A stretch of DNA of 64,000 nt, taken from assembly GCF_006539725.1 (NCBI RefSeq), contig NZ_BJNO01000025.1:17017-81016 (forward strand), given 5' to 3'. The DNA is from Klebsiella terrigena. Its GTDB lineage: Bacteria; Pseudomonadota; Gammaproteobacteria; Enterobacterales; Enterobacteriaceae. Position numbers and translations under genes: made by a program. The notes under the pieces were generated by a model. It worked only from the letters and a program-made list of their open reading frames with translations, was not told the DNA's origin and made no database searches. Positions 51,735-62,030 of this stretch are shown here, piece after piece; position 1 is the stretch's first letter, and every line of letters starts with the position of its first letter.

Positions 51735-52797
51735 GCTATCCGTAGAAAACCTGCACCTCACCTATGGCGACAACCCGGTTCTGAAAGGGGTGTCGATGAC
51801 GCTTCAGCGGGGGGAAGTGGTGTCGCTGCTCGGGCCGTCCGGCAGCGGGAAAACGACCCTGCTGCGCGCCGTCGCCGGGCTGGAGAAACCTACCGCCGGG
51901 CGGATTACCATTGGCAAAACCGCGGTCTATGACGGCAATCCGCGCAGCGAAATCCCCGCCGAGGAGCGCAATCTGGGGCTGGTGTTCCAGTCCTATGCCC
52001 TGTGGCCGCATAAGACCGTATTTGAAAACGTCGCCTATCCGCTCAAGCTGCGCAAGGTCGCCAGCGGCGAAATCGCCCAGCGGGTACAGGCGGTGCTCGA
52101 CCAGCTCGGCCTGGGGCATCTCGGCAGCCGCCATCCCCATCAGCTTTCCGGCGGCCAGCAGCAGCGCGTGGCGATTGGCCGGGCGCTGGTCTACAACCCG
52201 CCGGTTATCCTGCTCGACGAACCGCTGTCGAACCTCGACGCCAAGCTGCGCGAAGAGGCGAGGGTCTTTCTGCGCGAGCTGATTATCAAGCTCGGGCTCT
52301 CGGCGCTGATGGTGACTCACGACCAGAATGAGGCGATGGCGATATCCGACCGTATCCTGCTGTTGAACAACGGGGTGATCGAGCAGCAGGGCACGCCCCA
52401 GGAGATGTACGGCAATCCGACGACGCTGTTTGCCGCCGAGTTTATGGGCAGCAACAACCGCCTGCGCGGTAAGATAACGGCTCTCGAAAACGGCCGGGCG
52501 CGCATCGAGGGCGCCAGCTGGGCGCTGTGGGGCATGGCGGGAGAGGGGGTCAGCGTCGGCCAGCAGGCGACGGCGGTGATCCGCGTTGAGCGCCTGCGTC
52601 TTGGCTCCTCCCCGGAAGACAACATGCTCGAGCTGCCGCTGCTGACCAGCATGTATCTTGGCGACCGCTGGGAATATCTGTTCCGCACCCGCGGGGATGA
52701 CTTTGCTATTCGCGTCTACGGCACGGCGCTGCGCGACGCGGAGCATTGCCATATTACGCTTCCCGCCGGCGACCTGTGGATTTTCCCGACGCCTTAG
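51727..52797 (+). CDS. ABC ATPase, FbpC/PotA type with TOBE domain
   Basis: A 356-residue ATPase: Walker [11 protein letters not shown]-loop VFQSYALWPHKTVFEN, signature [15 protein letters not shown], Walker B ILLDEPLSNLDAKLREE and switch VTHDQNEAM, followed by a C-terminal TOBE regulatory domain (about residues 245-356). It completes the importer; the stop lies before a 576-base gap. Confidence 0.9.
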   Translation: MIELSVENLHLTYGDNPVLKGVSMTLQRGEVVSLLGPSGSGKTTLLRAVAGLEKPTAGRITIGKTAVYDGNPRSEIPAEERNLGLVFQSYALWPHKTVFENVAYPLKLRKVASGEIAQRVQAVLDQLGLGHLGSRHPHQLSGGQQQRVAIGRALVYNPPVILLDEPLSNLDAKLREEARVFLRELIIKLGLSALMVTHDQNEAMAISDRILLLNNGVIEQQGTPQEMYGNPTTLFAAEFMGSNNRLRGKITALENGRARIEGASWALWGMAGEGVSVGQQATAVIRVERLRLGSSPEDNMLELPLLTSMYLGDRWEYLFRTRGDDFAIRVYGTALRDAEHCHITLPAGDLWIFPTP

Positions 52798-53041
52798 GCG
52801 ACGGCATAAAATCGGTCGCGGCGAGAAGGGCCGACGGCCGAAATAAATAGGGGCGGGCGGCGCGGTTAATGGCTGATAACCCTCGCCCGGCACGGCGCAA
52901 ATAACCGCCAGATGCCGGGCGAAAGCAAAGTAATTAATATCCGTAATTAACTAACTTAACCGCTCAAATTGTTTAATATTTGCCGACGCCGGCGTTTGCA
53001 CGCCGCCAGGCAGACATGTACCATAAACAAATAATAACATT

Positions 53042-53057
53042 TGTGATACATATCACT
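53042..53057 (+). promoter_or_regulatory. Predicted CRP site
   Basis: TGTGATACATATCACT matches the CRP consensus TGTGA-N6-TCACA with one change in the second arm. It lies 317 bases before the first dehydrogenase gene and suggests cAMP-CRP control of that operon or of a transcript in its leader. Confidence 0.75.
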
Positions 53058-53150
53058 CTTTTTTTGGCACGGATACGCACTACGCCTTCGGTGATTCCGC
53101 ACGAGCTTCTGCATCCAGGTTATTTAATAAACGTTCTCATTATCAAGTTC

Positions 53151-53171
53151 CGGGAATATTTTTCCCGTTTT
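53151..53171 (+). terminator. Leader hairpin 1
   Basis: CGGGAA (53151-53156) pairs with TTCCCG (53162-53167), followed by TTTT. A short terminator-like structure in the leader of the dehydrogenase operon. Confidence 0.45.
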
Positions 53172-53228
53172 GGCGACTGGTTTTGAGGATCGACTAATAT
53201 CCAAACGATAACGCGATAAATAATCACC

Positions 53229-53247
53229 TCGCCAACGGCGATTTTTT
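53229..53247 (+). terminator. Leader hairpin 2
   Basis: TCGCC (53229-53233) pairs with GGCGA (53237-53241) around AAC, followed at once by six T. Together with hairpin 1 it could end a short CRP-driven RNA or attenuate the operon. Confidence 0.5.
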
Positions 53248-53373
53248 GTACGACTTAATGGATCGAACCAGCAGGTCCCGCGATGCGGAGGCTGAATGGT
53301 ATCGGTTCCAGATTCGATATTGCTGGGCTTGTAACCTACAAAAGCAGCCATTTTAAATGACAGGAATGTGATA

Positions 53374-54114
53374 ATGTCGAGTGAAAAAACCAACAGCTCG
53401 AGGCGTGATTTTTTAGTAAAATCAATGGCCTTGATTCCAACGGTCGTCATCGCTGGCGGCGGCGTCGGGGCCATTGGCGCCGCGGCTCAGGCCCAGGCAT
53501 CCGACGCCGCAGCGGCGGCAAAAACGCCGGCCGGCGAGGGCTGGCAGCCGCAGTTCTTTAACGAGCAGGAGTGGGCGTTTATCAATGCCGCGGTGGCTCG
53601 CCTTATTCCGGCCGACGAGCTGGGGCCCGGCGCGCGCGAGGCGGGGGTTCCGGAGTTTATCGATCGCCAGATGAATACCCCCTATGCTACCGGTTCCATC
53701 TGGTATATGCAGGGTCCGTTTAACCCGGACGTGCCGAAAGAGATGGGCTACCAGCTCCCGCTGGTGCCAAAACAGATCTACAACCTCGGGATTGCGGACG
53801 CCGACGAATGGTGTCGCAGCCAGCATCAGAAACCTTTTGCCGAACTGACCGCCGAGCAGCAGGACGCCGCGCTGAGCCAGTTTGAATCGGGCAGCGCCGC
53901 GTTTAAGCAGCTGCCGTCCTCACTGTTCTTCTCTTATCTGCTGCAGAACACCCGCGAAGGATTCTTCAGCGACCCGATTCATGGCGGCAATAAGGGCATG
54001 GTCGGCTGGACGTTGATTAATTTTCCCGGCGCGCGCGCCGACTTTATGGACTGGGTTGAACGGGGTGAACGCTATCCCCTCCCGCCGGTATCAATTAATG
54101 GGGAGAGGGCGTAA
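53374..54114 (+). CDS. Gluconate 2-dehydrogenase subunit 3 (gamma) family protein, Tat-exported
   Basis: A 246-residue small subunit. The leader has the twin-arginine motif [10 protein letters not shown] and a hydrophobic stretch, so it likely carries the flavoprotein subunit through Tat. The mature part fits PF13618: [20 protein letters not shown] and [18 protein letters not shown]. The ATG at 53374 (AGGA upstream) is preferred to a GTG six bases earlier. First of three genes forming the membrane-associated dehydrogenase. Confidence 0.88.
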   Translation: MSSEKTNSSRRDFLVKSMALIPTVVIAGGGVGAIGAAAQAQASDAAAAAKTPAGEGWQPQFFNEQEWAFINAAVARLIPADELGPGAREAGVPEFIDRQMNTPYATGSIWYMQGPFNPDVPKEMGYQLPLVPKQIYNLGIADADEWCRSQHQKPFAELTAEQQDAALSQFESGSAAFKQLPSSLFFSYLLQNTREGFFSDPIHGGNKGMVGWTLINFPGARADFMDWVERGERYPLPPVSINGERA

Positions 54115-54116
54115 CG

Positions 54117-55901
54117 ATGGCCACCGTACTGAAAAAAACCGATGTCGCGATTGTGGGGTTTGGCTGGGTTGGCGCCATTATGGCCAAAGAGCTGACCGAA
54201 GCGGGCCTCAACGTGGTGGCGCTGGAGCGCGGCCCGATGCGCGATACCTGGCCCGATGGCGCCTATCCGCAGGTGGTCGATGAGCTGACCTACAACATTC
54301 GCCGCAAGCTGTTCCAGGACCTGTCGAAAAGCACGGTCACCATTCGCCATAATAGCGCTCAGGATGCGGTGCCGTATCGTCAACTGGCGGCCTTTCTGCC
54401 GGGAACCGGCGTTGGCGGCGCGGGCCTGCACTGGTCCGGGGTGCACTTCCGCGTTGACCCGATCGAGCTGCGGATGCGCAGCCACTATGAGGAGCGCTAC
54501 GGCAAAAGCTTTATCCCGCAGGACATGATTATCCAGGATTTCGGCGTCACCTACGACGAACTGGAGCCGTTCTTTGATAAGGCGGAAAAGGTTTTCGGCA
54601 CCTCGGGCACCGCCTGGTCGGTGAAGGGAAAGGTGGTCGGGAAGGATCGCGGCGGCAACGTCTTTGCCCCGGATCGCTCGGACGACTTCCCGCTGCCGGC
54701 GCAGAAGAATACCTGGTCGGCGCAGCTGTTTGAGAAGGCGGCGCGCGAGGTGGGCTATCACCCGTACAACCTGCCGTCAGCCAACACCTCTGACTCCTAT
54801 ACCAACACCTACGGCGCGCAGATGGGGCCGTGCAACTTCTGCGGCTACTGCAGCGGCTACGCCTGCTACATGTATTCCAAGGCCTCGCCAAACGTCAATA
54901 TCCTGCCAGCGCTGCGTCAGGAGAAGCGCTTTGAGCTGCGCACCAACGCCAACGTGCTGAAGGTTAACCTCACCCCCGACCGGCAGCGGGCCACCGGCGT
55001 CAGCTACGTCGACGCCCAGGGGCGGGAGATGGAGCAGCCGGCCGATCTGGTTATCATCGGCGCCTTCCAGTTCCACAACGTGCACCTGATGCTGCTCTCC
55101 GGCATCGGCAAACCCTACGATCCGCAAACCGGCGAAGGGGTGGTCGGGCGCAACTTTGCCTATCAGAACATGACCACCATTAAGGCCATCTTCGATAAAG
55201 ATACCGTCACCAACCCGTTTATTGGCGCGGGCGGCAACGGCGTCGGGATTGATGACTTTAACGGCGATAACTTCGATCACGGCGCCGCCGGTTTTGTCGG
55301 CGGCTCTCCGTTCTGGGTCAACCAGGCCGGGACCAAGCCAATCTCCGGCCTGCCGGTTCCTCCGGGCACTCCGGCGTGGGGCAGCAAGTGGAAAGCGGCG
55401 GTTGCCGACACCTATACCCACCATCTGTCGATGGACGCGCACGGCGCGCATCAATCCTACCGCCAGAACTATCTTGACCTCGATCCGAACTACAAAAACG
55501 TCTTCGGCCAGCCGCTGCTGCGCATGACCTTTGACTGGCAGGAAAACGACATCAAGATGGCGCAGTTTATGTTCGACAAGATGGCGCCGATTGCCAAAGC
55601 CATGAAGCCGAAATATATGCTCGGCAGCCCGAAAAACGCCAACAGCCACTTTGATACCACCAGCTATCAGACCACCCACATGAACGGCGGGGCGGTGATG
55701 GGCGAGAACCCGAAAACCAGCGCCGTGAACCGCTATCTGCAGAGCTGGGATGTCCACAACGTTTTCGTTATCGGCGCCTCTGCCTTCCCGCAGGGCCTGG
55801 GATATAACCCGACGGGAACCGTGGCCGCGCTGGCCTACTGGTCGGCAAAAGCGATCCGCGAACGGTACCTGAAAAATCCGGGTCCACTGGTGCAGGCATA
55901 A
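54117..55901 (+). CDS. GMC-type FAD dehydrogenase, gluconate 2-dehydrogenase large subunit
   Basis: A 594-residue flavoprotein of the glucose-methanol-choline family. The FAD-binding motif VGFGWVGAIMAKELTEAG is at the N-terminus, LPGTGVGGAGLHWSG follows, and the C-terminal GASAFPQGLGYNPTGTVAAL holds the catalytic region. It has no signal of its own and is probably exported with the Tat subunit. A cysteine cluster, CNFCGYCSGYACYM, matches a site in homologous dehydrogenases that may hold a [3Fe-4S] cluster. D-gluconate to 2-ketogluconate is the likely reaction; related enzymes oxidise sorbitol or 2-ketogluconate. Confidence 0.88.
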   Translation: MATVLKKTDVAIVGFGWVGAIMAKELTEAGLNVVALERGPMRDTWPDGAYPQVVDELTYNIRRKLFQDLSKSTVTIRHNSAQDAVPYRQLAAFLPGTGVGGAGLHWSGVHFRVDPIELRMRSHYEERYGKSFIPQDMIIQDFGVTYDELEPFFDKAEKVFGTSGTAWSVKGKVVGKDRGGNVFAPDRSDDFPLPAQKNTWSAQLFEKAAREVGYHPYNLPSANTSDSYTNTYGAQMGPCNFCGYCSGYACYMYSKASPNVNILPALRQEKRFELRTNANVLKVNLTPDRQRATGVSYVDAQGREMEQPADLVIIGAFQFHNVHLMLLSGIGKPYDPQTGEGVVGRNFAYQNMTTIKAIFDKDTVTNPFIGAGGNGVGIDDFNGDNFDHGAAGFVGGSPFWVNQAGTKPISGLPVPPGTPAWGSKWKAAVADTYTHHLSMDAHGAHQSYRQNYLDLDPNYKNVFGQPLLRMTFDWQENDIKMAQFMFDKMAPIAKAMKPKYMLGSPKNANSHFDTTSYQTTHMNGGAVMGENPKTSAVNRYLQSWDVHNVFVIGASAFPQGLGYNPTGTVAALAYWSAKAIRERYLKNPGPLVQA

Positions 55902-55911
55902 AGGAAGGCAA

Positions 55912-57255
55912 ATGATGAAGATGCAATGGCTATCTGCACTGGTGCTCGGTGCGCTGAGTTTTTCCGCTTTTGCCGAAGAGGCCCCGGCCGACGGCAGCTT
56001 AATTAAACAGGGTGAGTATCTGGCGCGCGCGGGGGACTGCGTCGCCTGCCATACCAACGGTAAAGAGGGCCAGCCCTTCGCCGGCGGTCTGCCGATGGGG
56101 ACGCCAATCGGCACCATCTACTCCACCAACATTACCCCGGATAAAACCCACGGTATCGGCGACTATACCTTTGAAGAGTTCGACGATGCGGTGCGCAAAG
56201 GGGTGCGTAAGGACGGCTCGACGCTCTATCCGGCTATGCCGTACCCGTCGTTCGCGCGCATCAGCGAAGCGGACATGCGGGCGATGTACGCCTACTTTAT
56301 GCACGGCGTGGCGCCGGTAAACGCGGCAAATCGCGACAGCGATATCCCGTGGCCGCTCTCTATGCGCTGGCCGCTGGTGTTCTGGCGCGGGATCTTCGCG
56401 CCCGCGCCGAGCGATTTTGTCGCTAATCCGCAGGTTGACCCGCTGCTTGAGCGCGGCCGCTATCTGGTGGAGGGGCTCGGCCACTGCGGCGCCTGCCATA
56501 CGCCGCGTAGTCTGACGATGCAGGAGAAGGCGCTGAGCGAAACCGAAGGCGACGATTACCTCGCCGGCAGCAGCGCGCCGGTGGACGGCTGGGTCGCCTC
56601 GAGCCTGCGCGGCGAAAACCGCGACGGCCTCGGCAGCTGGAGCGAGGCGGAGCTGGCGGAGTTCCTGAAAACCGGCCGCAACGATAAGTCGGTGGTCTTC
56701 GGCGGCATGAGCGACGTGGTGGAGCACAGCCTGCAGTATCTCTCCGACGAGGACGTGACGGCGATTGCCCGCTACCTGAAATCCCTGCCGCCGCGCGGCG
56801 GTCAGCAGACCCCTGCGCCGGTGGAGGACAGCGTGGCGAAAGATCTGTGGAAGGGAGATGACAGCAAGCCCGGCGCGGCGCTGTACGTCGATAACTGCGC
56901 GGCCTGTCACCGTACCGACGGCGCGGGCTATAAACGCGCCTTCCCGGCGCTGAAGGGCAACCCGGTGGTGCAGACGCAGGATGCGACGTCGCTTATCCAT
57001 ATCATCCTGACGGGCAGCACCACGCCGGCGGTGAAAAATGCGGTCTCTAACCTGACCATGCCGCCGTTTGGCTGGCGCCTGGACGACGGGCAGGTGGCGG
57101 ATGTGGTCAACTTTATCCGCACCAGCTGGGGCAACAGCGCGCCGCCGGTCACCGCCAGCGACGTGGCGAAAGTCCGCAAGGACAGGTCGATCGTGCCTGA
57201 TGAGAAGGCGCTCGGCAGCGCCGACATCTCGAAGCTGCCGGTCACCGGGCAGTAG
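55912..57255 (+). CDS. Triheme cytochrome c subunit of the dehydrogenase
   Basis: A 447-residue periplasmic cytochrome with a Sec signal peptide (to about FSAFAEE) and three CXXCH haem sites: C43-C46-H47 (CVACH), C192-C195-H196 (CGACH) and C329-C332-H333 (CAACH). It passes electrons from the flavoprotein to ubiquinone in the inner membrane. The ATG at 55912 is six bases from AGGA. It needs the cytochrome c maturation system, whose operon begins 81 bases downstream. Confidence 0.92.
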   Translation: MMKMQWLSALVLGALSFSAFAEEAPADGSLIKQGEYLARAGDCVACHTNGKEGQPFAGGLPMGTPIGTIYSTNITPDKTHGIGDYTFEEFDDAVRKGVRKDGSTLYPAMPYPSFARISEADMRAMYAYFMHGVAPVNAANRDSDIPWPLSMRWPLVFWRGIFAPAPSDFVANPQVDPLLERGRYLVEGLGHCGACHTPRSLTMQEKALSETEGDDYLAGSSAPVDGWVASSLRGENRDGLGSWSEAELAEFLKTGRNDKSVVFGGMSDVVEHSLQYLSDEDVTAIARYLKSLPPRGGQQTPAPVEDSVAKDLWKGDDSKPGAALYVDNCAACHRTDGAGYKRAFPALKGNPVVQTQDATSLIHIILTGSTTPAVKNAVSNLTMPPFGWRLDDGQVADVVNFIRTSWGNSAPPVTASDVAKVRKDRSIVPDEKALGSADISKLPVTGQ

Positions 57256-57336
57256 CGGCCAGGAATGCGCCGTTCGCGCGGCGCACTCCGCGATTGCCGC
57301 TGCCGACTATGGTCTGATTTGAAAGGGCTTGCACTC

Positions 57337-57960
57337 ATGCTGCACGCAGAACAACTCACCTGCATCTACGACGAGCGGGTGCTGTTTCAGGCGCTGACGT
57401 TAACGGTTAACCGTGGCGAAATGCTGCAGGTGTCCGGCGATAACGGCAGCGGAAAAACCTCCCTGCTGCGGCTGCTTTGCGGCCTGGCGCGGCCGGAAAG
57501 CGGCGTCGTCAGCTGGCAGGGCGAGCCGCTCTCGTCGGTACGCGACGCCTTCCATCAGCAGCTGCTGTGGTGCGGGCATAAGCCTGGCGTCAAGGCGGCG
57601 CTGACGGCGGATGAAAACCTGCGCTTCTTCTTTGCGCAAACCAGCCCGCGGGCGCGGGAAGAGGCGCTGGCGGCAATGGGGCTGGCGGGCTACGAGGACG
57701 TGGCGCTGAGCCAGCTCTCGGCCGGGCAGCAGCGCCGGGTGGCGCTGACGCGCCTGTGGCTGACTTCGGCGACGCTGTGGATCCTCGACGAGCCGTTTAC
57801 CGCCCTTGACGCCACGGCGGTGGAGCGGCTGACCCGACGCCTGGAGCAGCACGTGCAGGCGGGGGGCAGCGTCATTCTCACCACCCATCAGCCGCTGCGG
57901 ACGCTGGCCTGTCCTCTGCGGACGCTGCGCCTCTGCGGCGAAAGGACGGTGGGCTGGTGA
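57337..57960 (+). CDS. ccmA: CcmA, haem-handling ABC ATPase
   Basis: A 207-residue ATPase of the CcmABCD complex that releases holo-CcmE. Walker [10 protein letters not shown], signature [16 protein letters not shown] (typical of CcmA) and Walker [13 protein letters not shown] are intact. The ATG at 57337 gives the family N-terminus MLHAEQL; GAAAGGG lies upstream. First gene of the ccm operon. Confidence 0.93.
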   Translation: MLHAEQLTCIYDERVLFQALTLTVNRGEMLQVSGDNGSGKTSLLRLLCGLARPESGVVSWQGEPLSSVRDAFHQQLLWCGHKPGVKAALTADENLRFFFAQTSPRAREEALAAMGLAGYEDVALSQLSAGQQRRVALTRLWLTSATLWILDEPFTALDATAVERLTRRLEQHVQAGGSVILTTHQPLRTLACPLRTLRLCGERTVGW

Positions 57961-58616
57961 TGCGGGCGCTGTTTTGCCGCGAAATGCGCCTCGCCTGGCG
58001 CAGCGGGGCGGAAATCCTCAATCCGCTGTGGTTTTTCCTGCTGGTTATCACCCTGTTTCCGTTCGGCGTGGGCGCGAATCCGCCGCTGCTGGCGCAGATT
58101 GCGCCGGGCGTGGTGTGGGTCGCGGCGCTGCTGGCGGCGCTGCTGGTGATGGATCGCCTGTTTCGCGATGACTGGCAGGACGGCTCCCTGGAACAGCTGC
58201 TGCTGCTGCCGACGCCGCTGGCGGCGGTGGTGCTGGTGAAGGTGGTTGCCCACTGGATAATGACCGGTCTGCCGCTGCTGATCGTCTCCCCGCTGGCGGC
58301 GCTGCTGCTGGGGATGACCGCCCACGACGCGGGCGTGCTGGCGCTGACCCTGCTGCTGGGTACGCCCACCCTGAGCTTTTTAGGCGCGGTTGGCGTGGGG
58401 CTGACGGTGGGGCTCAGGCGCGGCGGCGTGCTGCTTAGCCTGCTGGTGCTGCCGCTGTCGGTGCCGCTGTTAATCTTTGCCACCGCCGCAACGCAGGCCG
58501 CCTCGGCGGGGCTGCCGGTGGATGGCTATCTGGCGATCCTGGGGGCCTTTTTAGCCGCCAGCGCGACGCTATGCCCGTTTGCCACCGCCGCCGCGCTGCG
58601 GCTGACGGTGCAATAA
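57960..58616 (+). CDS. ccmB: CcmB, membrane subunit of the haem exporter complex
   Basis: A 218-residue inner-membrane protein with six helices, partner of CcmA. Typical parts are FCREMRLAWRSGAEILNPLW, VVWVAALLAALLVMDRLFRDD and FLGAVGVGLTVGLRRGGVLL. The ATG overlaps the last base of the ccmA stop; an in-frame GTG lies directly before it. Confidence 0.92.
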   Translation: MRALFCREMRLAWRSGAEILNPLWFFLLVITLFPFGVGANPPLLAQIAPGVVWVAALLAALLVMDRLFRDDWQDGSLEQLLLLPTPLAAVVLVKVVAHWIMTGLPLLIVSPLAALLLGMTAHDAGVLALTLLLGTPTLSFLGAVGVGLTVGLRRGGVLLSLLVLPLSVPLLIFATAATQAASAGLPVDGYLAILGAFLAASATLCPFATAAALRLTVQ

Positions 58617-58671
58617 CCCGCTGCGGTCTTTCTGACGTGGTGATAAAAAACAGTCGTGTGAGTAAACGTCT

Positions 58672-59409
58672 ATGTGGAAAGCATTACATCAACTGGCGAT
58701 CCCCGAACGGCTATACGGCCTGTGCGGCCGCTGGATCCCGTGGCTGGCGACGCTGAGCGCGCTGCTGTTAGCGGTGGGGCTGGGCTGGGGCTTTGTCTAT
58801 GCGCCCGCCGACTACCAGCAGGGGGAGAGCTATCGCATCATGTATCTCCACGTCCCGGCGGCGATGGGGTCAATGGGGATCTATGCCGCGATGGCCGCCG
58901 CGGCCTTCGTTGGCATGGTCTGGCAGGTCAAAATGGCCGACCTTAGCGTCGCGGCGCTGGCGCCGGTTGGCGCCGTCTGCACCTTTATCGCGCTGGTTAG
59001 CGGCGCCGCGTGGGGCAAGCCGATGTGGGGAACCTGGTGGATCTGGGATGCCCGTCTGACTTCTGAGCTGGTGCTGCTGTTTATTTATGGCGGCATTATT
59101 GCCCTCTGGCACGCCTTCGACGACCGCCGCCTGGCGGGACGTGCCGCGGGGATCCTCGTGCTGGTCGGGGCGGTCAATCTGCCGATCGTTCACTACTCGG
59201 TCATCTGGTGGAACACCCTGCATCAGGGGTCGACCAATATGCAGCAGAGTATTGACCCCAGCATGCGCCTGCCGCTACGCATCTGCATGCTCGGCCTGCT
59301 GTGCCTGGTTATTACCCTGACGCTGATGCGCCTGCGCAATCTGATCCTGCGCCAGGAACGCCGCCGCCCGTGGGTGGCGGCGCTGGTGAATAAAGGAGCC
59401 TCGAAATGA
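58672..59409 (+). CDS. ccmC: CcmC, haem-transfer protein
   Basis: A 245-residue six-helix protein that loads haem onto CcmE. The WWD motif reads WGKPMWGTWWIWDARLTSEL, with conserved histidines before (YLHVPAA) and after (NLPIVHYSVIWWNTLHQG). A gap of 55 bases separates it from ccmB. Confidence 0.94.
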   Translation: MWKALHQLAIPERLYGLCGRWIPWLATLSALLLAVGLGWGFVYAPADYQQGESYRIMYLHVPAAMGSMGIYAAMAAAAFVGMVWQVKMADLSVAALAPVGAVCTFIALVSGAAWGKPMWGTWWIWDARLTSELVLLFIYGGIIALWHAFDDRRLAGRAAGILVLVGAVNLPIVHYSVIWWNTLHQGSTNMQQSIDPSMRLPLRICMLGLLCLVITLTLMRLRNLILRQERRRPWVAALVNKGASK

Positions 59410-59636
59410 GTCCCGCTTTTTCCTCCTTCGCCGCGTTTCTGGCGATGGGCGGCTACGCGCCGTACGTCTGGCTGGCCGCTGCCGCCGCGCTGGCGGGCTT
59501 TGGCCTGCTGACTGCGCATACCCTGTGGCAGCGCCGGGCGCTGTTCAGTGAGGTTCGGCGCCAGCAGGCCCGCGACCGGCGGATTGCCGCCGCGCGCGTC
59601 CGTGACCGGGAGGCCGCAGATGCAGACGCGTCGTAA
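59406..59636 (+). CDS. ccmD: CcmD, small subunit for CcmE release
   Basis: A 76-residue protein with one membrane helix ([19 protein letters not shown]) after the conserved [12 protein letters not shown] and a basic cytosolic tail. It helps release haem-loaded CcmE from CcmABC. Overlaps ccmC by four bases and ccmE by 17. Confidence 0.92.
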   Translation: MSPAFSSFAAFLAMGGYAPYVWLAAAAALAGFGLLTAHTLWQRRALFSEVRRQQARDRRIAAARVRDREAADADAS

Positions 59637-60078
59637 GAACCGCCTCTATATCGTGCTGGCGGTGGCGGCCGGGCTGGGGCTTGCCGTCAGCCTGACGCTG
59701 TACGCCCTGAGCGCCAACATCGACCTGTTCTATACCCCAGGAGAGATTATCTACGGCAAGACGGAAACCCATGAGAAGCCGCACGTCGGGCAGCGCCTGC
59801 GCATCGGCGGCTACGTTCAGCCGGGCAGCGTCAGGCGCAATGCGCAAACCCTGGACGTCAGCTTTACGCTGTATGACGCCCGCGGCACGGTTGAGGTGAG
59901 CTATCGCGGCATTCTGCCGGACCTGTTTCGCGAGGGGCAGGGCGTAGTCGCCCAGGGCGAGCTGGATTCCCCCCGGCACATCATCGCCCGCCAGGTGCTG
60001 GCCAAGCACGATGAAAACTACACGCCGCCGGAGGTAAAGGACGCCATGAGTCCCGTGAATAAGGAGAGCCAGCCATGA
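59620..60078 (+). CDS. ccmE: CcmE, periplasmic haem chaperone
   Basis: A 152-residue membrane-anchored OB-fold protein. The haem is bound covalently by H130 in [14 protein letters not shown], with Y134 as ligand. An N-terminal anchor helix ([20 protein letters not shown]) precedes [13 protein letters not shown]. The ATG at 59620, after GGGAGG, gives the normal length; codons further upstream lie in ccmD. Confidence 0.94.
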   Translation: MQTRRKNRLYIVLAVAAGLGLAVSLTLYALSANIDLFYTPGEIIYGKTETHEKPHVGQRLRIGGYVQPGSVRRNAQTLDVSFTLYDARGTVEVSYRGILPDLFREGQGVVAQGELDSPRHIIARQVLAKHDENYTPPEVKDAMSPVNKESQP

Positions 60079-62030
60079 TGCCGGAGCTGGGCAACTATCT
60101 GCTGTGCCTCGCGGCGGGCCTGGCGCTGCTGCTGAGCGTCTATCCGCTGTGGGGCGCTTCGCGTCAGGATCGGCGCATGATGGCGCTGGCCCGCCCGCTG
60201 GCCTGCGCGCTGTTTTTCTGCATCGTCGGCGCCTTCCTGCTGCTGGTGCACGCCTTCGTGGTTAACGATTTTACCGTGCGCTACGTGGAGGAAAACTCCA
60301 ACAGCGCGCTGCCGGTGTGGTATCGGGTGGCCGCGACCTGGGGCGCCCACGGGGGCTCTCTGCTGCTGTGGGTGCTGCTGCTGAGCGTCTGGACCTTTGC
60401 GGTGGCGCTGCTGAGCCGCCGCATGCCGCTCGACGCCGTCGCCAGAGTGCTGGCGGTGATGGGGATGATTGCCTTCGGCTTTCTGCTGTTTATTCTGCTC
60501 ACCTCTAACCCCTTCACCCGCACGCTGCCGCTGTATCCCATCGATGGCCGGGACCTCAATCCGCTGCTGCAGGATATCGGCATGATCTTCCATCCGCCGA
60601 TCCTCTATATGGGCTACGTTGGCTTCTCGGTGGCTTTTGCTTTCGCTATCGCGTCGCTGCTGGCCGGGCGGCTGGATACGGCGTGGGCCCGCTGGTCGCG
60701 GCCGTGGACCCAGGCAGCGTGGGTTTTCCTGACCCTTGGCATTGTCCTCGGGTCGGCGTGGGCCTACTACGAGCTGGGCTGGGGCGGCTGGTGGTTCTGG
60801 GACCCGGTGGAGAACGCCTCCTTTATGCCGTGGCTGGTCGGCACCGCGCTGCTGCACTCGCTGGCGGTAACCGAAAAGCGCGGCAGCTTCCGCGCCTGGA
60901 CCGTACTGCTGGCGATCTCCGCCTTTTCGCTGTGCCTGCTGGGGACCTTCCTGGTGCGTTCCGGGGTGCTGGTCTCGGTCCACGCCTTCGCCTCCGACCC
61001 GACGCGCGGGCTGTTTATTCTCGCGCTGCTGGTCATTGCCATCGGCGGCTCGCTGCTGCTGTACGCCATTAAGGGCGGACGGGTGCGGGCGCGCGTTGAG
61101 CATTCGCTGTGGTCGCGGGAGTCATTCCTGCTGAGCAACAATATTCTGCTGATTGCCGCCATGCTGGTGGTGCTGCTCGGAACGCTGCTGCCGCTGGTGC
61201 ATAAAGAGCTGGGGCTGGGCAGCATTTCGATTGGCGAACCCTTCTTTAACACCATGTTTACCGCCCTGATGGCGCCGTTTGCGCTGCTGCTGGGCATCGG
61301 GCCGCTGGTGCGCTGGCGGCGCGACGCTGCGGCGAAGCAGCTGAAGCGCGCGGCGGCTTCAGCGGTCGTTACCCTGCTGCTGGCGCTGCTGCTGCCGTGG
61401 CTGCTGGAGGACCGCATCGCGGCGATGGCGACGCTGGGCCTGATGATGGCTATCTGGGTGCTTATCTTCTCGCTGATCGAGGTGCACGAACGCGCTACCC
61501 ACCGGCACGGATTCTGGCGCGGGTTAAGGACGCTCTCGCGTAGCCAGTGGGGGATGGTGCTCGGCCACGTCGGCGTGGCGGTGACGGTTATCGGCATCGC
61601 GTTCAGCCAGAGCTACAGCGTGGAGCGCGACGTGCGGATGAAGGCCGGCGACAGCATTGATATCCACCGCTACCACTTTGTTTTCGCGGGCGTGCGCAAC
61701 ATCGTGGGCGCCAACTGGACCGGCGGCGAAGGGGTGATTCAGGTCACCCGCGGCGGGCGGCCGGAAGCCACGCTGTATGCGCAAAAGCGCTTCTACAGCG
61801 CCAGCCGGATGATGATGACCGAAGCGGCGATTAGCGGCGGGCTGACCCGCGACCTGTACGCCGCGCTGGGCGAGGAGCTGGGCGACGGCAGCTGGGCGGT
61901 GCGCCTCTACTACAAGCCCTTCGTGCGCTGGATCTGGTACGGCGGCGTGCTGATGGCGCTCGGCGGCCTGTGCTGCATGCTCGACCCGCGCTACCGGCTG
62001 CGTAAAAAGCTGCAGGAGGCGCAATCATGA
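60075..62030 (+). CDS. ccmF: CcmF, haem lyase core subunit
   Basis: A 651-residue polytopic membrane protein that attaches haem to apocytochrome c with CcmH and CcmI. The WWD segment is [20 protein letters not shown]. Other marks are [22 protein letters not shown] (in parts) and [12 protein letters not shown]. Length agrees with E. coli CcmF (647). It overlaps ccmE and ccmG by four bases each. Confidence 0.95.
   Translation: MMPELGNYLLCLAAGLALLLSVYPLWGASRQDRRMMALARPLACALFFCIVGAFLLLVHAFVVNDFTVRYVEENSNSALPVWYRVAATWGAHGGSLLLWVLLLSVWTFAVALLSRRMPLDAVARVLAVMGMIAFGFLLFILLTSNPFTRTLPLYPIDGRDLNPLLQDIGMIFHPPILYMGYVGFSVAFAFAIASLLAGRLDTAWARWSRPWTQAAWVFLTLGIVLGSAWAYYELGWGGWWFWDPVENASFMPWLVGTALLHSLAVTEKRGSFRAWTVLLAISAFSLCLLGTFLVRSGVLVSVHAFASDPTRGLFILALLVIAIGGSLLLYAIKGGRVRARVEHSLWSRESFLLSNNILLIAAMLVVLLGTLLPLVHKELGLGSISIGEPFFNTMFTALMAPFALLLGIGPLVRWRRDAAAKQLKRAAASAVVTLLLALLLPWLLEDRIAAMATLGLMMAIWVLIFSLIEVHERATHRHGFWRGLRTLSRSQWGMVLGHVGVAVTVIGIAFSQSYSVERDVRMKAGDSIDIHRYHFVFAGVRNIVGANWTGGEGVIQVTRGGRPEATLYAQKRFYSASRMMMTEAAISGGLTRDLYAALGEELGDGSWAVRLYYKPFVRWIWYGGVLMALGGLCCMLDPRYRLRKKLQEAQS

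Larger units (their letters stand above)
52798..53373. other. Regulatory region upstream of the gluconate dehydrogenase operon
   Basis: 576 bases with no convincing gene; one 60-codon frame here overlaps a CRP site and lacks a ribosome-binding site. It contains a CRP site, then two terminator-like hairpins (53151-53171 and 53229-53247) before the first dehydrogenase gene. If transcription starts near the CRP site, the leader is about 250 bases long. Confidence 0.65.

Noticed and set aside
53066..53081. TGGCAC sequence resembling a sigma-54 promoter before the dehydrogenase operon
   Set aside because: The -12 half does not match (no TTGC at the right spacing), unlike the clear site at 38843.
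52980..53186. Possible 56-68 residue protein upstream of the dehydrogenase operon
   Set aside because: It overlaps the CRP site, has no ribosome-binding site and starts at a poor codon; more likely leader DNA.
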